Source: Ignavibacteriaceae bacterium
Lineage (GTDB): Bacteria; Bacteroidota; Ignavibacteria; Ignavibacteriales; Ignavibacteriaceae
Length of the DNA: 64,000 nt
Assembly (NCBI GenBank): GCA_008933765.1
Contig: WBUK01000001.1
Coordinates: forward strand, 186,001 to 250,000
Direction of reading: 5' to 3'
The stretch's first letter is position 1. Each line of letters begins with the position of its first letter. The notes below the pieces were generated by a model. The model was given only the letters and a program-made list of their open reading frames with translations, was not told where the DNA came from and ran no database searches. Positions 36,608 to 45,969 of the stretch are shown here, piece after piece. The position numbers and the translations under genes are program-made.

Positions 36608-38314
36608 TTACTGTTTATTCAAGTCTTTCATTTCCGCAATTCGTTCTTTGTTCGCTTTGCGGCTTGGTTTTCCGGCGGAACTTTTAATCAACCAGCGGGG
36701 CGGAACTAAGTAAACATTCGTGATGGTCATATCTACGGATGTTCCTTTCATTCTCACCCTTTGGATCAATTGTTTTTTCTCGGTTTCATCTTCATAAGGG
36801 GTTTCGGCTACTACACTTATCTCTTCTGTACCAAGTTCCGGGTCTTCTTCACCAAAAGCGATAACACGCCCGGGGAGAATACCTTCAACTGCGCCGACCG
36901 CATCTTCAACATCCTCGGGATAGATATTTTTACCGGCAACGATTATTATATCTTTCTTTCTGCCGATAACAAAAAGTTCACCGTTTAGTTTGAAGCCGTA
37001 ATCACCACTGTAATACCAACCGTCTTTAAGAACTTCGGCTGTCTTTTCAGGGTAATTTCTGTAACCGTCGAACATGGAAACCGATTGTATAATGATCTCG
37101 CCGACACCGTTTTCCGGCAATTCTTTTCCGGTTTCGTCAACTATACGAACTACACAGCCTTTAATTACCTTGCCTGAAGAAACACAAACGCGGGATGCTT
37201 TACCGGGAACAGGCGGCACAACTTTTCCCTGTGCAAGACTTTCCCTGTCAACTTCTAAGGTAAAGATTGGTTCGCCCGGAGTTGTCTGGGTGGCGGCAAA
37301 TGTGGTTTCTGCCATTGCGTAAGAGGCGGATAAAGCAAGCGGATTAAACCCATATTTTTGAAATGCAGCCACAAATTTTTTATGACTTTCATTCCTTACA
37401 GGCTCGCTGCAGTTAATCACTAATCGAAGGCTTTTCAACGAAATATCCTCCATTTCGTCTTCTTCTATTCTGTCTGCCATGAAGTTATAAGCAAAATTAG
37501 GCAGCCAGCAAATAGTTGCTTTTTCAGCGTTTAAAGCTTCAAACTGCAAAGAAGGCGCAAGTACCCACTCGAAAGGATCAACCTGAATGGAAGTGATACC
37601 GTAAGCCAAGGGGACATGATAAGCGGCTATCAGACCCATATCATGGTACAGCGGCAGCCAACTGACAATTTTATCCTCTTTGGTAAGATTGATCGATTCG
37701 GCGTAATTGTCAACATGGTCAGAAACAGCCCGTTGCGAAAGAAGCACCGGTTTCTGTAAACCTGTTGTTCCGGAAGAGTGTTGCAACAACACGGGGTCTG
37801 TTTCAACTATTGATCCTCTGATCGAATCTAACAGAGCACTGTCTTCCCGGCTGAGTGTAAATTCTCTGTCCCACTCCAACGGGAAGTGCAGCCCCTTAAT
37901 CGTGCTCCCTTCTTTAGTAACTAAGGGTGAGATAATTGGTTCGAGGTCCCGCTCGGTGAATATCCAATCCAAACCGGAACGCTGGGACATACCCTCCACT
38001 CCCGACTTAAATTTATCCGGGTGCAACCTCGGGTTTGGATAAGCAAGCACTGCAGGAATTGCTCCCAAGCCTGCAATACCAAGATAAAGCGGGAAAAACA
38101 TCGGGTTATGACGAATTATTATCGCACACACCTGGTCGCGTTTAATCCCTTGTTTTTGTAATAAAACGGAAAATTTGTTTGCAGTATCAAACAAATTCTT
38201 AAAAGACCATCTGAATGGTTCCTCTCCTGCTTTCCAATGTACAATCGCGTCTTTATCGGGAAAACGCCGGGTGTTATCCGCCCAGCGTTCCCAAAGATTT
38301 TTATATTTTTCCAA
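36608..38314 (-). CDS. FAAL-like acyl-AMP ligase
   Basis: A 568-residue AMP-forming ligase with HSSGTTGLQKPVLLS, WLPLYHDMGLI, NCSEPV, YAMAETTF, YYSGDYGF and the C-terminal GRKKDIIIVAGKN. The YHDMGLI, SEPV and AETTF motifs are those of fatty acyl-AMP ligases and related ACP-loading enzymes more than of CoA ligases. It should activate a carboxylic or fatty acid and load the ACP encoded 13 bp downstream. A C-terminal basic tail (SSAGKPSRKANKERI) carries the late catalytic lysine region. Substrate is not readable from sequence. Confidence 0.88.
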   Translation of the reverse strand: MEKYKNLWERWADNTRRFPDKDAIVHWKAGEEPFRWSFKNLFDTANKFSVLLQKQGIKRDQVCAIIIRHNPMFFPLYLGIAGLGAIPAVLAYPNPRLHPDKFKSGVEGMSQRSGLDWIFTERDLEPIISPLVTKEGSTIKGLHFPLEWDREFTLSREDSALLDSIRGSIVETDPVLLQHSSGTTGLQKPVLLSQRAVSDHVDNYAESINLTKEDKIVSWLPLYHDMGLIAAYHVPLAYGITSIQVDPFEWVLAPSLQFEALNAEKATICWLPNFAYNFMADRIEEDEMEDISLKSLRLVINCSEPVRNESHKKFVAAFQKYGFNPLALSASYAMAETTFAATQTTPGEPIFTLEVDRESLAQGKVVPPVPGKASRVCVSSGKVIKGCVVRIVDETGKELPENGVGEIIIQSVSMFDGYRNYPEKTAEVLKDGWYYSGDYGFKLNGELFVIGRKKDIIIVAGKNIYPEDVEDAVGAVEGILPGRVIAFGEEDPELGTEEISVVAETPYEDETEKKQLIQRVRMKGTSVDMTITNVYLVPPRWLIKSSAGKPSRKANKERIAEMKDLNKQ

Positions 38315-38325
38315 ATTTTCACCGG

Positions 38326-39690
38326 TTAATTCTTGGCTGCATAGTCCATTAACGCATCATACAGCATACCGGCAACTTTTTTGTAGCCTTCGGCACTAAG
38401 GTGTGTCATATCTGCAGTGGTAAGTTTGTCTTTCGCCCATCTTTCCATTGCACCTTTTCCGCCCATTGCAGCAAAAAGATCCCAGAAAGCAACACCGGTT
38501 CTTGTAGCAACATTCTTCTGAACATCAACTAATTTCAGAACATTGTCGTTCGTCTGGAAGCTCGTGCCAACCTTCTTACCTTTGTCACCAACCCCAACAA
38601 TCAGAATAGGCACGCCCGGCATAGCACTCTTCACATAATTAACTACTTCCGCAAACTCTTTTTCGTAGCTCGAGGGGTTTTTAACTTTATCAACTGAGTT
38701 CAAACCAAAGCTTAAAATAACAAGATCATAGCCCAAAAGCTTGTTGAATGCTGTAAGGTTAGCTTTCGGAATCCTTTTCAACGCATTTCCGTCATCTCCT
38801 CTTAGTGGGAAGTTATCCACATAGACGCCATTTCCCGATTCTAAGCTAACACCGTAAAGTAAAGCTTGCTTGTCTTTAGTAGCAGTCAATTTGAAAGATT
38901 TTGAGCCTTTCAGGGTAATTTCAGTCATTTGGACACCACTTCCGGTTTTGAAAGGTGCAGAATACGAACCGCCCCTATCAAACTCGTAGTTGAAACTTCC
39001 TGAACCGTTGGAATAAAAAAGTTTTACGACATCAAAATTTCTAACGGTTTTGTATCTCCAGGTTGTTTCATATTTTACCCAACTGCCATTCTTTGGAATG
39101 AAAACTCCGCCCGAAATCCCGGCGCCATTTTTAGGGTTGCCCTGTGTAACAAGTTGGCTCTCCCAGTTTGACGAAAAATCAAGCTTTGTGGAACCTCTGA
39201 ATGACTTATCCTGAGTTGTGATAGCTACAAAACCAACTCCTTGGCCGCCATATTTGCTCTGGAGAGCTTCTCTGAAATCTGCGCAGATGTTATCACCTTC
39301 AATCGCAGAGTCACCAAAGTAAGCTATCCTCACCTGCTTGCTTTTTGCGGATTTTAACGCCGTAGCAAACGATTTCAGCTGTGAAGTGTTACCTGAAATC
39401 GGAACTTTTGCCTGGTTTTCACCACCAATCTGATAAAAAGAATTGTAGTGATTTTCGGTTAATACATCACTCTTCATGAATATACCATATACATCCCCTA
39501 AACTGCCGTTAACTTGCCCATCGTTGTTAAGAGCAGTCCCATCAACCCTAATCTCGGAGATCACATCAATTTTCTTGCTGCTGAATGGACCCACTTCAAT
39601 GCCCTCGGGAATGTAGGTAAATCCATAAAACGCCACTGCTGCAATAAGCAACAAAAAGAATGAGCGAAAGCCGCCATTATTACTTAACAT
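38326..39690 (-). CDS. SGNH/GDSL hydrolase-like envelope protein
   Basis: A 454-residue protein with an N-terminal signal anchor (FRSFFLLLIAAVAFYGF). The SGNH blocks are visible: YFGDSAIEGD (catalytic Ser), a Gly near SFGLNS (block III Asn) and ADMTHLS near the C terminus (Asp and His). A beta-sandwich insert separates blocks I and III. In acylation systems such proteins (DltD, AlgX/AlgJ, PatB) transfer or remove acyl groups in the periplasm. It heads the nine-gene minus-strand run with GGAGA before the ATG and is divergent from the NfeD-type gene. Confidence 0.87.
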   Translation of the reverse strand: MLSNNGGFRSFFLLLIAAVAFYGFTYIPEGIEVGPFSSKKIDVISEIRVDGTALNNDGQVNGSLGDVYGIFMKSDVLTENHYNSFYQIGGENQAKVPISGNTSQLKSFATALKSAKSKQVRIAYFGDSAIEGDNICADFREALQSKYGGQGVGFVAITTQDKSFRGSTKLDFSSNWESQLVTQGNPKNGAGISGGVFIPKNGSWVKYETTWRYKTVRNFDVVKLFYSNGSGSFNYEFDRGGSYSAPFKTGSGVQMTEITLKGSKSFKLTATKDKQALLYGVSLESGNGVYVDNFPLRGDDGNALKRIPKANLTAFNKLLGYDLVILSFGLNSVDKVKNPSSYEKEFAEVVNYVKSAMPGVPILIVGVGDKGKKVGTSFQTNDNVLKLVDVQKNVATRTGVAFWDLFAAMGGKGAMERWAKDKLTTADMTHLSAEGYKKVAGMLYDALMDYAAKN

Positions 39691-39823
39691 ATTTTCTCCA
39701 CAATTAATTTATGAGTACTCGATCGATAATTCGGTTGGTATTAACTTACAAAATTAACAAATAATTCGGAAAAATCGTGTGATTTTCGTATTTTTTCAGA
39801 CCAAATTTATCGAACGAGCCAAA

Positions 39824-41155
39824 ATGAACCAAAAAATACTCCTTTTTCTTTTTACTTTGCTCTTGCTGTTTAGTTCCAACTTACAAGCACAGACTGTAAT
39901 ATATCGCGTTATCTTAGATGATGAAATTTCGTTGCCTATGGTTCCCTACTTGAAACGGGCAATCGAAACCGCTGAAAAAGAGAGGGCAAGCGCTCTTTTA
40001 GTGGAAATTAACACTTTCGGCGGAAGGGTTGACGCCGCAACTCAGTTGAAAGACGCACTGTTGGATTCCAAAATCCCAACTATTGCCTATGTTAACAAAC
40101 GCGCTGTTTCAGCCGGCGCACTGATTACCCTTTCATGCAAAAAAATTGCTATGGCACCCGGAAGTTCAATCGGTGCTGCTACGGTTGTTGACCAGGAAGG
40201 GAAAAAACAACCGGAGAAATATCAGTCGTACATGAGAGCTGAAATGAGATCGACCGCACAAAAAAACGGAAGAGACCCAAAGATTGCCGAAGCAATGGTG
40301 GATGAACGCGTTTCAATACCGGGGTTGGTAGATTCTACTCAGCTTGTCTCGTTGGATGATGCAGAGGCAGTTCAATATAAAATTGCTGACACTGTTGCAG
40401 TTTCTGCAATAGCGGCAGTTGAAGCATTCGGTTATAAAAACCCAAAAATTGTTGATGTTAAAAGCAATTTTGCCGAAGAGTTCGTTAAATTTCTGAATAA
40501 CCCGCTGGTATCAACCCTGTTGATTATGCTCGGGTTAGCAGGAATTTATACCGAAATTAAAACTCCGGGGTTCGGGCTTCCCGGTATTCTTGGGATTCTC
40601 TTTCTGGCAATGTTTTTTGGCTCATCTTTAATACTCGACCTTGCCTCCTGGTTCGAAATCATTCTCTTTTTGGTCGGTCTCCTCTTAATTTTAGCCGAAA
40701 TTTTTATTATACCCGGTTTCGGAATTGCCGGCGTGCTCGGCATTATTCTGATGGTGGCTTCTCTCTTTTTCTCTCTGTTTAACACCGAAGGCTCGAAGGG
40801 ATATTTCGATACTTCTCTTTTGGAAATGGCAATAATACAACTTGGAAGTGCGCTTGCCGGGTTCTTCATACTTGGGTTTTTGGCTTATAAGTTTCTGCCA
40901 AATACAAGAACATTTAAGGCTTTTGTATTGGATAGTGAATCAAAAGCAACTGAAGGGTTCACCTCAGCACCGGATTATTCCTTCTTAGTTGGCTCGGAAG
41001 GTACCTCAATGACTATCCTTCGCCCTGCAGGCACCGTGTTGATTAACAACCAGCGGTACGATGTGGTAACTCAAGGAGACTTCATTGAAAAGGATCAAAA
41101 AGTAAAAGTAATTAAGGTTGAAGGTATGAGAATTGTTGTTGAGAAAACTTCTTAA
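39824..41155 (+). CDS. NfeD-family membrane serine protease (ClpP-like domain)
   Basis: I take ATG 39824 as the start because it opens a clean signal peptide (MNQKILLFLFTLLLLFSSNL); an upstream in-frame ATG at 39779 would add a non-signal extension. The 443-residue product has a ClpP/SppA-like periplasmic domain with NTFGGRVDAA, the nucleophile in AVSAGALI and a Lys in the EKYQSYMRAEM helix. Three to four membrane helices and a C-terminal OB-fold NfeD domain follow. Long NfeD proteins act with a stomatin partner in membrane quality control; no stomatin gene is adjacent. A terminator follows downstream. Confidence 0.9.
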   Translation: MNQKILLFLFTLLLLFSSNLQAQTVIYRVILDDEISLPMVPYLKRAIETAEKERASALLVEINTFGGRVDAATQLKDALLDSKIPTIAYVNKRAVSAGALITLSCKKIAMAPGSSIGAATVVDQEGKKQPEKYQSYMRAEMRSTAQKNGRDPKIAEAMVDERVSIPGLVDSTQLVSLDDAEAVQYKIADTVAVSAIAAVEAFGYKNPKIVDVKSNFAEEFVKFLNNPLVSTLLIMLGLAGIYTEIKTPGFGLPGILGILFLAMFFGSSLILDLASWFEIILFLVGLLLILAEIFIIPGFGIAGVLGIILMVASLFFSLFNTEGSKGYFDTSLLEMAIIQLGSALAGFFILGFLAYKFLPNTRTFKAFVLDSESKATEGFTSAPDYSFLVGSEGTSMTILRPAGTVLINNQRYDVVTQGDFIEKDQKVKVIKVEGMRIVVEKTS

Positions 41156-41176
41156 CAAAAACTTTAGTGGGGATTA

Positions 41177-41302
41177 TCCGTTCAACAATTTAGTTATTAA
41201 ATAATTTTAACTGTTGAACAATTTTAACCGCTAAAACTGCAACCGGTAAACTTAATTGTTGTAACTGCTGAAAAATTGTAACGGCTAAACTTAACTATAA
41301 CT
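41177..41302. repeat. Degenerate 18/54-bp repeats after the NfeD gene
   Basis: The gap after the NfeD stop can be cut into 18-bp units, and a 54-bp shift gives the best match (41213 against 41267, for example TTGAACAATTTTAAC and CTGAAAAATTGTAAC). The units are heavily diverged. No gene is seen in the gap apart from this and the terminator. Confidence 0.5.
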
Positions 41303-41347
41303 GTAAATACAACCCACAGGCTTATATCCTTTTTAAAAGAAAAAAAA

Positions 41348-41380
41348 GAGGCTGAACCGATATTTCTATCAGACAGCCTC
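41348..41380. terminator. Bidirectional terminator
   Basis: GAGGCTG (41348-41354) pairs with CAGCCTC (41374-41380), with seven As before and five Ts after. It lies between the convergent NfeD and lipoprotein genes. Confidence 0.85.
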
Positions 41381-41418
41381 TTTTTCAATTTGAACCGTTT
41401 AGCCCAACAAACCGGAAC

Positions 41419-42486
41419 TTATTTCAATTTCTCAACAATATTTGTGGTTTTTGTTGATCGTGTTTGGGTGATCAAAGTTGTTCCCCCTCGTGGTGATCTT
41501 GAAGGAAGTGAAACTGAAATTGTTTCATGAATAATCGCTTTTGACTTCACAATCTTGCCATCGTCTTCGTTGAAGTAAACATCACCGCCGCCTTCAAATT
41601 TCGTTGACTTAAAATCTATCCCGTTCGCTTTAGCCTCTGGGTTAATGTTATAGGTACCCGAAGCTTTCGCATCAACCTGCAAAACATTTTTACCGTCGAA
41701 GGTGCCTTTGTTTTTCAGTTTATACGAATAAGTAGTAACAAGGCTGAATAACCCTGACGGGTCAGGCTGGGTAGGTCTGTTAATTACATAAGCAGTATCC
41801 GATTTAATAGTTCCGTCCGAGAATTGACGGAAAATCTGCCCTAAGATACTGGCAAAGGTTGATTTTACTGCCCCTTCCATCTGAGTTTTCATCAGATCTT
41901 TGTTTTCCTGCTTTTTCATAAGAGAGTCAGGCTGAAATGTTAATAATTTTTCAACGATTTTATCGAATTTGTAGGTTTCAATAATATTCCCAAGTTTATC
42001 AACTCTAACAACACAGCTACCGCTCGCCAGTCCTTCATAGAACTCGCCCTCGTCTTTCATTGTGCTGTCAATCTTACCACCGGTGTGATATTTCATTGTG
42101 TCTTTCTCTGAGGCGGCAAAAAAGTCGATATTACGAATTTTTGCTTCAATTTCAGCAATTGAATCATTTTCAGTTTCGAGCACTTTAAAATCAACAATGA
42201 TAATATTCCGCTGATTTACTTTGGAAGACATTGTTGTGTCACCCTTTATTTCAGTGTTGTACTCATTCAGCAGCGCTAATTTATATGAAAAAGTCTCGCC
42301 TTTTTCAAATTTATAATTAATTTTCGACTCGCCCTTCGCCGCTGTAACATTCTGCAGCGCCAGGTCGGTAGTATCAACTTTATTGTCGGTATTGCTTCCG
42401 GTATCGGTTGTCTCCGAAGAGCAGCCGTAAGCCAGCAATAACGAAAGTGCTAAAAAAGCACCGATAAACAGTTTATTTGTAAACAT
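41419..42486 (-). CDS. Lipoprotein of unknown function
   Basis: The start at 42486 is preferred over 42531 because it gives a lipoprotein signal with Cys in LLLAYGC and has AAGG 8 bases upstream. The 355-residue product has an acidic Ser/Thr-rich linker, then a beta-rich domain (YKFEKGETFSYKL, TTYSYKLKNKGTFDGKNVLQVD) resembling a domain of unknown function common in Bacteroidota lipoproteins. It follows namZ by 4 bp, so a role near the murein layer is possible but not shown. Confidence 0.85.
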   Translation of the reverse strand: MFTNKLFIGAFLALSLLLAYGCSSETTDTGSNTDNKVDTTDLALQNVTAAKGESKINYKFEKGETFSYKLALLNEYNTEIKGDTTMSSKVNQRNIIIVDFKVLETENDSIAEIEAKIRNIDFFAASEKDTMKYHTGGKIDSTMKDEGEFYEGLASGSCVVRVDKLGNIIETYKFDKIVEKLLTFQPDSLMKKQENKDLMKTQMEGAVKSTFASILGQIFRQFSDGTIKSDTAYVINRPTQPDPSGLFSLVTTYSYKLKNKGTFDGKNVLQVDAKASGTYNINPEAKANGIDFKSTKFEGGGDVYFNEDDGKIVKSKAIIHETISVSLPSRSPRGGTTLITQTRSTKTTNIVEKLK

Positions 42487-42490
42487 TCGA

Positions 42491-43732
42491 TTACCTTGAA
42501 TTTGTGTATAATAAAAACTTTTCTCTAACAATTTTAAATTCTTCCAACTCTTTTTGGTAGGAACTTACTAAATTTTTCCACCCATATTTAAGCAGATTGG
42601 GTTTAACGCTTTTTTTACCGGTCATTAAATTGAAGCCACTATCTTTAATTTCAAATTTCCCCGGATATTCTTTTGCCAGATACTCTATCAGCCAAAAACC
42701 GAATTTTACCGGTTCAAAGGTTGAATTAACCCCCGTAATCTTTACGCCGTAGCACTTTTTACCCTCATATTTAGGATTTGTAACAGCCGATGATGACTTC
42801 GGGTTATATTCAATCGTTTCAACTGAAGTGACGCCCGGGAAACCCTCTATTGCAGCTTTCAAAGTTTTGTTCTTTATAAATGGCGCACCAAATATCAGAA
42901 AAGGCTCTGCACTTCCCCGCCCCTCCGAAACATTCGTGTTTTCTAAAAGACAAGTGCCGGGGTAAACTAAACAGGCAAGTTCCGACCTCAGATTCGGTGA
43001 AGGATTTATCCATTTCAAACCCGTTTCACTGAATGATGTTTCACGATGGTAACCCTCCATTTGCACCACATCCACTTTGCAATCAGTTCCAAACCGGTTT
43101 TTTATATCGTCACGGAAAAACAGCGCAAGTTCGCCTATTGTCATCCCGTGAGCCATCGGCAAAGCCGTAATTCCAATAAACGAAAATAATGACTCATCAA
43201 CAATGGGCCCGTCAACATAATTTCCGCCAAGAATATTCGGTTGATCAAGCACCAACACCGGGATTCCCGCTTCGCCACACGCTTGAACGATGTAGTAGAG
43301 TGTTGAAATGTAGGTATAATACCTAACCCCCACATCCCTAACGGAAAAGATCATCAAATCGATGTTTTTTAGCATTTCTTTTGTCGGTTTGCGTGTTTTT
43401 CCGTAAAGCGAATAAACTTTCAGACCCGTTTTAGGGTCAACCATATCCCCCACCTTCGAGCCGGCGGCAACATCCCCCCTAAACCCATGCTCGGGCGAAA
43501 AAATTGCCGTAATCTTTCCCTTTTTTTCAAAATGAATTATATCCACTAAATGTCTTCCGTCGGAGGCAACACCGGTGTGGTTTGTAACAATACCCATTCT
43601 TTGGGATGAATAGCGTTGCAAATCATGCTCTAAAAACCGGTCAATACCGTTTTGGAAAGTGCCTCCTGCATATTTGACTGAAATGAAAGCGAGCAAAAAC
43701 GCAACTACCGTTAATTTTCCTGTTTTCATCAT
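42491..43732 (-). CDS. namZ: Exo-beta-N-acetylmuramidase NamZ-like (DUF1343)
   Basis: A 413-residue exported protein with the strongly conserved DUF1343 motifs GIVTNHTGV, FSPEHGFRG, YSLYGKTRKP, DVGVRYYTY, VLDQPN and MAHGMTIGELA. Characterised members (NamZ, GH171) remove terminal MurNAc from murein fragments. It overlaps the Nudix gene by 4 bp and lies in the ndk-Nudix-namZ-lipoprotein operon. Together with the NlpC/P60 peptidase and dipeptide epimerase 8 kb away it points to murein recycling. Activity is inferred from family. Confidence 0.88.
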   Translation of the reverse strand: MMKTGKLTVVAFLLAFISVKYAGGTFQNGIDRFLEHDLQRYSSQRMGIVTNHTGVASDGRHLVDIIHFEKKGKITAIFSPEHGFRGDVAAGSKVGDMVDPKTGLKVYSLYGKTRKPTKEMLKNIDLMIFSVRDVGVRYYTYISTLYYIVQACGEAGIPVLVLDQPNILGGNYVDGPIVDESLFSFIGITALPMAHGMTIGELALFFRDDIKNRFGTDCKVDVVQMEGYHRETSFSETGLKWINPSPNLRSELACLVYPGTCLLENTNVSEGRGSAEPFLIFGAPFIKNKTLKAAIEGFPGVTSVETIEYNPKSSSAVTNPKYEGKKCYGVKITGVNSTFEPVKFGFWLIEYLAKEYPGKFEIKDSGFNLMTGKKSVKPNLLKYGWKNLVSSYQKELEEFKIVREKFLLYTNSR

Positions 43733-44286
43733 AATTCAGACAAGTATTCCTTAACTTTGCTGCCGGCAATCGCCCAGGCGGCAAGCGTCATTCCGTCAAA
43801 TATTTTTCCGCTGCTGCACATCTTATCCATTTGCTCATAACTTACGGTTTCAATCGAAAACTCTTCGGTTTCATCCGGTTTTTTGGGTTGTCGGTTCAAC
43901 CCTGAAGCTATGTATAAGTGGCAATATTCATCAGTTACACCATTAAACGGACAAAATTTCCCCATCGGCAAAAATTTCTCTGCTGAAAACCCGGTTTCTT
44001 CCCGCAATTCAGTTTGTGCCGTTTTTTCAGGGTTTTCTCCGGTTTTCATACCGCCACACGGAAATTCAAGCGAAAACCGTTTATTAAGGTATCTGTATTG
44101 TTTCACCAAAATTAATTCGCCGGAGGAAGTAATCGGAATAACCATAGAAGAGCCGTGAGTGTGCACATAATAATATTTGCCTCTGAATCCGGTTGTGGGA
44201 ATTTCAAATTCATCAACCTTGTATGTCCAGAAAGGGTTTATGTGCTCCTCTCGGCTCTTAATTTTTTTCCAGCGGGACAGAGTCAT
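43729..44286 (-). CDS. Nudix hydrolase, ADP-sugar pyrophosphatase type
   Basis: A 185-residue protein with a Nudix box (GMKTGENP...TELREETGF) in which G, E, EL, EE and G are in place but the usual Arg of REL is Thr. The N-terminal domain and overall length fit ADP-ribose/ADP-sugar pyrophosphatases. It would hydrolyse a nucleotide sugar to limit its pool. Its start overlaps the ndk stop by one base, and its stop overlaps the namZ start by four, so the three are translationally coupled. Confidence 0.85.
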   Translation of the reverse strand: MTLSRWKKIKSREEHINPFWTYKVDEFEIPTTGFRGKYYYVHTHGSSMVIPITSSGELILVKQYRYLNKRFSLEFPCGGMKTGENPEKTAQTELREETGFSAEKFLPMGKFCPFNGVTDEYCHLYIASGLNRQPKKPDETEEFSIETVSYEQMDKMCSSGKIFDGMTLAAWAIAGSKVKEYLSEL

Positions 44287-44717
44287 TAAAGCGGGTAGTT
44301 GTTCAGCCGTTCGTCGCGGGAGAAAAAGTGTGCGATCTCAATTAGTGCATTCTCGTCACTGTCCGATCCATGCACTGCGTTTTCGCCTTTGCTTGTGGCA
44401 TATTTTTTTCTGATTGTGCCCTCTTCTGCCTCGGCAGGGTCAGTAGCCCCAATCAGTTTTCTGAAATCAGCAACTGCGTTCTCTTTTTCCAGCATAAGTG
44501 GTACGCATGGTCCTGATGACATGAACTGCACAAGCTCGCCAAAGAAGCCTCGTTCTTTGTGCACTTCGTAGAAGCCTTTTGCAGAGTCAAGGCTCATACG
44601 CGTCATCTTCATCGCTTTAATCTTAAAGCCTGCTTCTGTAATCATCGCAAGAAGCTGCCCGATATTGTTGTTTTTCACCGCATCGGGTTTAATGATGGCA
44701 AATGTAAGGTTGCCCAA
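44286..44717 (-). CDS. ndk: Nucleoside diphosphate kinase
   Basis: The 143-residue enzyme starts FAIIKPDAV and has the catalytic histidine in NAVHGSDS. It balances nucleoside triphosphate pools by ping-pong phosphate transfer. Length and motifs are normal. It heads a four-gene operon with the Nudix, namZ and lipoprotein genes. Confidence 0.97.
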   Translation of the reverse strand: MGNLTFAIIKPDAVKNNNIGQLLAMITEAGFKIKAMKMTRMSLDSAKGFYEVHKERGFFGELVQFMSSGPCVPLMLEKENAVADFRKLIGATDPAEAEEGTIRKKYATSKGENAVHGSDSDENALIEIAHFFSRDERLNNYPL

Positions 44718-44794
44718 TTTATTCTCCTGTAAATTTATTTTTTGAAATTAATAGTAAATAACAGATTTAGTTTGATTCTATCATTAGATTTATG

Positions 44795-44864
44795 TTAAAC
44801 TTCTGATCTGTTAAACTTCTGATCTGTTAAACTTCTGATCTGTTAAACTTCTGATCTGTTAAAC
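44795..44864. repeat. 16-bp perfect tandem repeat at the sucD stop codon
   Basis: TTAAACTTCTGATCTG is present in four perfect copies (44795-44858), followed by a partial fifth (TTAAAC) that contains the sucD stop codon (44859-44861). The identity of the copies suggests recent expansion and probable length variation. Confidence 0.97.
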
Positions 44865-45746
44865 CTTTTTATAGTAGGCATCTAATGCTTTTTTCATTGT
44901 AATACCCAGGTCAGCAGGTGATTTAACCACTTTAATTCCGGCTTTTTTCAATGCAGCCATTTTTTCAGCGGCAGTTCCTTTCCCGCCCGAAATAATCGCA
45001 CCGGCGTGCCCCATTCTCCTGCCCGGAGGTGCTGTCTGTCCGGCAATAAACCCAACTACAGGTTTTTTCACATTCTTCTTAATGTATTCAGCCGCTTCTT
45101 CTTCAGCAGAACCGCCAATTTCACCAATCATTACGATTCCGTCAGTATCCGGGTCTTCATTGAACAATTTGATTATGTCAATAAACCGGGAACCAATCAC
45201 CGGGTCACCGCCAATTCCTACACAGGTTGACTGCCCAATCCCCAAATCTGTCAACTGTTTAACCGCTTCGTAAGTGAGCGTTCCGGAGCGGGAAATAACA
45301 CCAACACGGCCCTCTTTGTGTATGAAGCCGGGCATAATTCCAATCTTTGCTTTACCGGGAGAAATAACACCCGGGCAATTAGGCCCGATTAATATCGCAT
45401 TTTTTGTTTTTAAATAGTGATAAACGGGAATCATGTCTGCGGCGGGTATCCCCTCGGTTATGCAAATTATAACTTTTATTCCCGCGTCAGCAGCTTCAAG
45501 AATTGCATCGGCAGCAAATGAAGCGGGAACAAATATAACAGAAGTGTTGGCTTTGGTTGCGTCAACGGCGTCTTTTACTGTGTTGAAAATGGGGATTCCT
45601 TCATAATCTGTGCCCCCTTTACCGGGTGTTACCCCTGCAACAACTTTGGTTTTATATTCCACCATTTGTTTGGTGTGGAACGATCCTTCGCTTCCGGTAA
45701 TGCCCTGAACTACAAGGCGAGTTTTCTTGTCAACAAGAATGCTCAT
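44859..45746 (-). CDS. sucD: Succinyl-CoA synthetase alpha subunit
   Basis: The start at 45746 is favoured over 45800: it has AAAGGA 8 bases upstream and gives the usual [18 protein letters not shown]. The 295-residue product carries the CoA-binding N-terminal fold ([11 protein letters not shown]), the ligase domain with GPNCPGVI and the phosphorylated histidine in RRMGHAGAI. It couples succinyl-CoA cleavage to ATP or GTP in the TCA cycle. The beta subunit gene (sucC) is not adjacent, so the two are split in this genome. Confidence 0.96.
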   Translation of the reverse strand: MSILVDKKTRLVVQGITGSEGSFHTKQMVEYKTKVVAGVTPGKGGTDYEGIPIFNTVKDAVDATKANTSVIFVPASFAADAILEAADAGIKVIICITEGIPAADMIPVYHYLKTKNAILIGPNCPGVISPGKAKIGIMPGFIHKEGRVGVISRSGTLTYEAVKQLTDLGIGQSTCVGIGGDPVIGSRFIDIIKLFNEDPDTDGIVMIGEIGGSAEEEAAEYIKKNVKKPVVGFIAGQTAPPGRRMGHAGAIISGGKGTAAEKMAALKKAGIKVVKSPADLGITMKKALDAYYKKV

Positions 45747-45877
45747 GGTTGTATCCTTTATTCTGCAAAATTTTTCAAAATAATTTTGCAAGATAACCAT
45801 TTACAAAGAAATTATTTGTAGTAAACTTTTAAATGTAGCCAACCGAAATGAAACAGAAGAAAAAACAATAAAAAAAA

Positions 45878-45904
45878 GCCGCCCTCAAATCGAGAGCGGC
45901 TTTT
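45878..45904 (-). terminator. Terminator after the thioester-domain T9SS gene
   Basis: GCCGCCCTC (45878-45886) pairs with GAGAGCGGC (45892-45900) with one mismatch, flanked by A7 and T4. On the minus strand it lies about 65 bases after the stop at 45970. Confidence 0.8.
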
Positions 45905-45969
45905 GAATTTTTAAGGTTTCTTAACCGGCTTTTCGCTTCGTTTTCCGAAGATATTGCCGGCGAATTATT

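Noticed and set aside
39779..39823. Upstream ATG start for the NfeD-family gene
   Set aside because: Starting at 39824 gives a typical signal peptide directly at the N terminus; the earlier start adds 15 residues that would displace it.
44795..44864. Possible iterons of a replication origin
   Set aside because: Only four copies of 16 bp, no replication initiator gene nearby, and the repeat runs into a stop codon.
45747..45800. Longer N terminus for sucD
   Set aside because: The 18 extra residues are not found in the family and the downstream ATG has a well-placed AAAGGA site.
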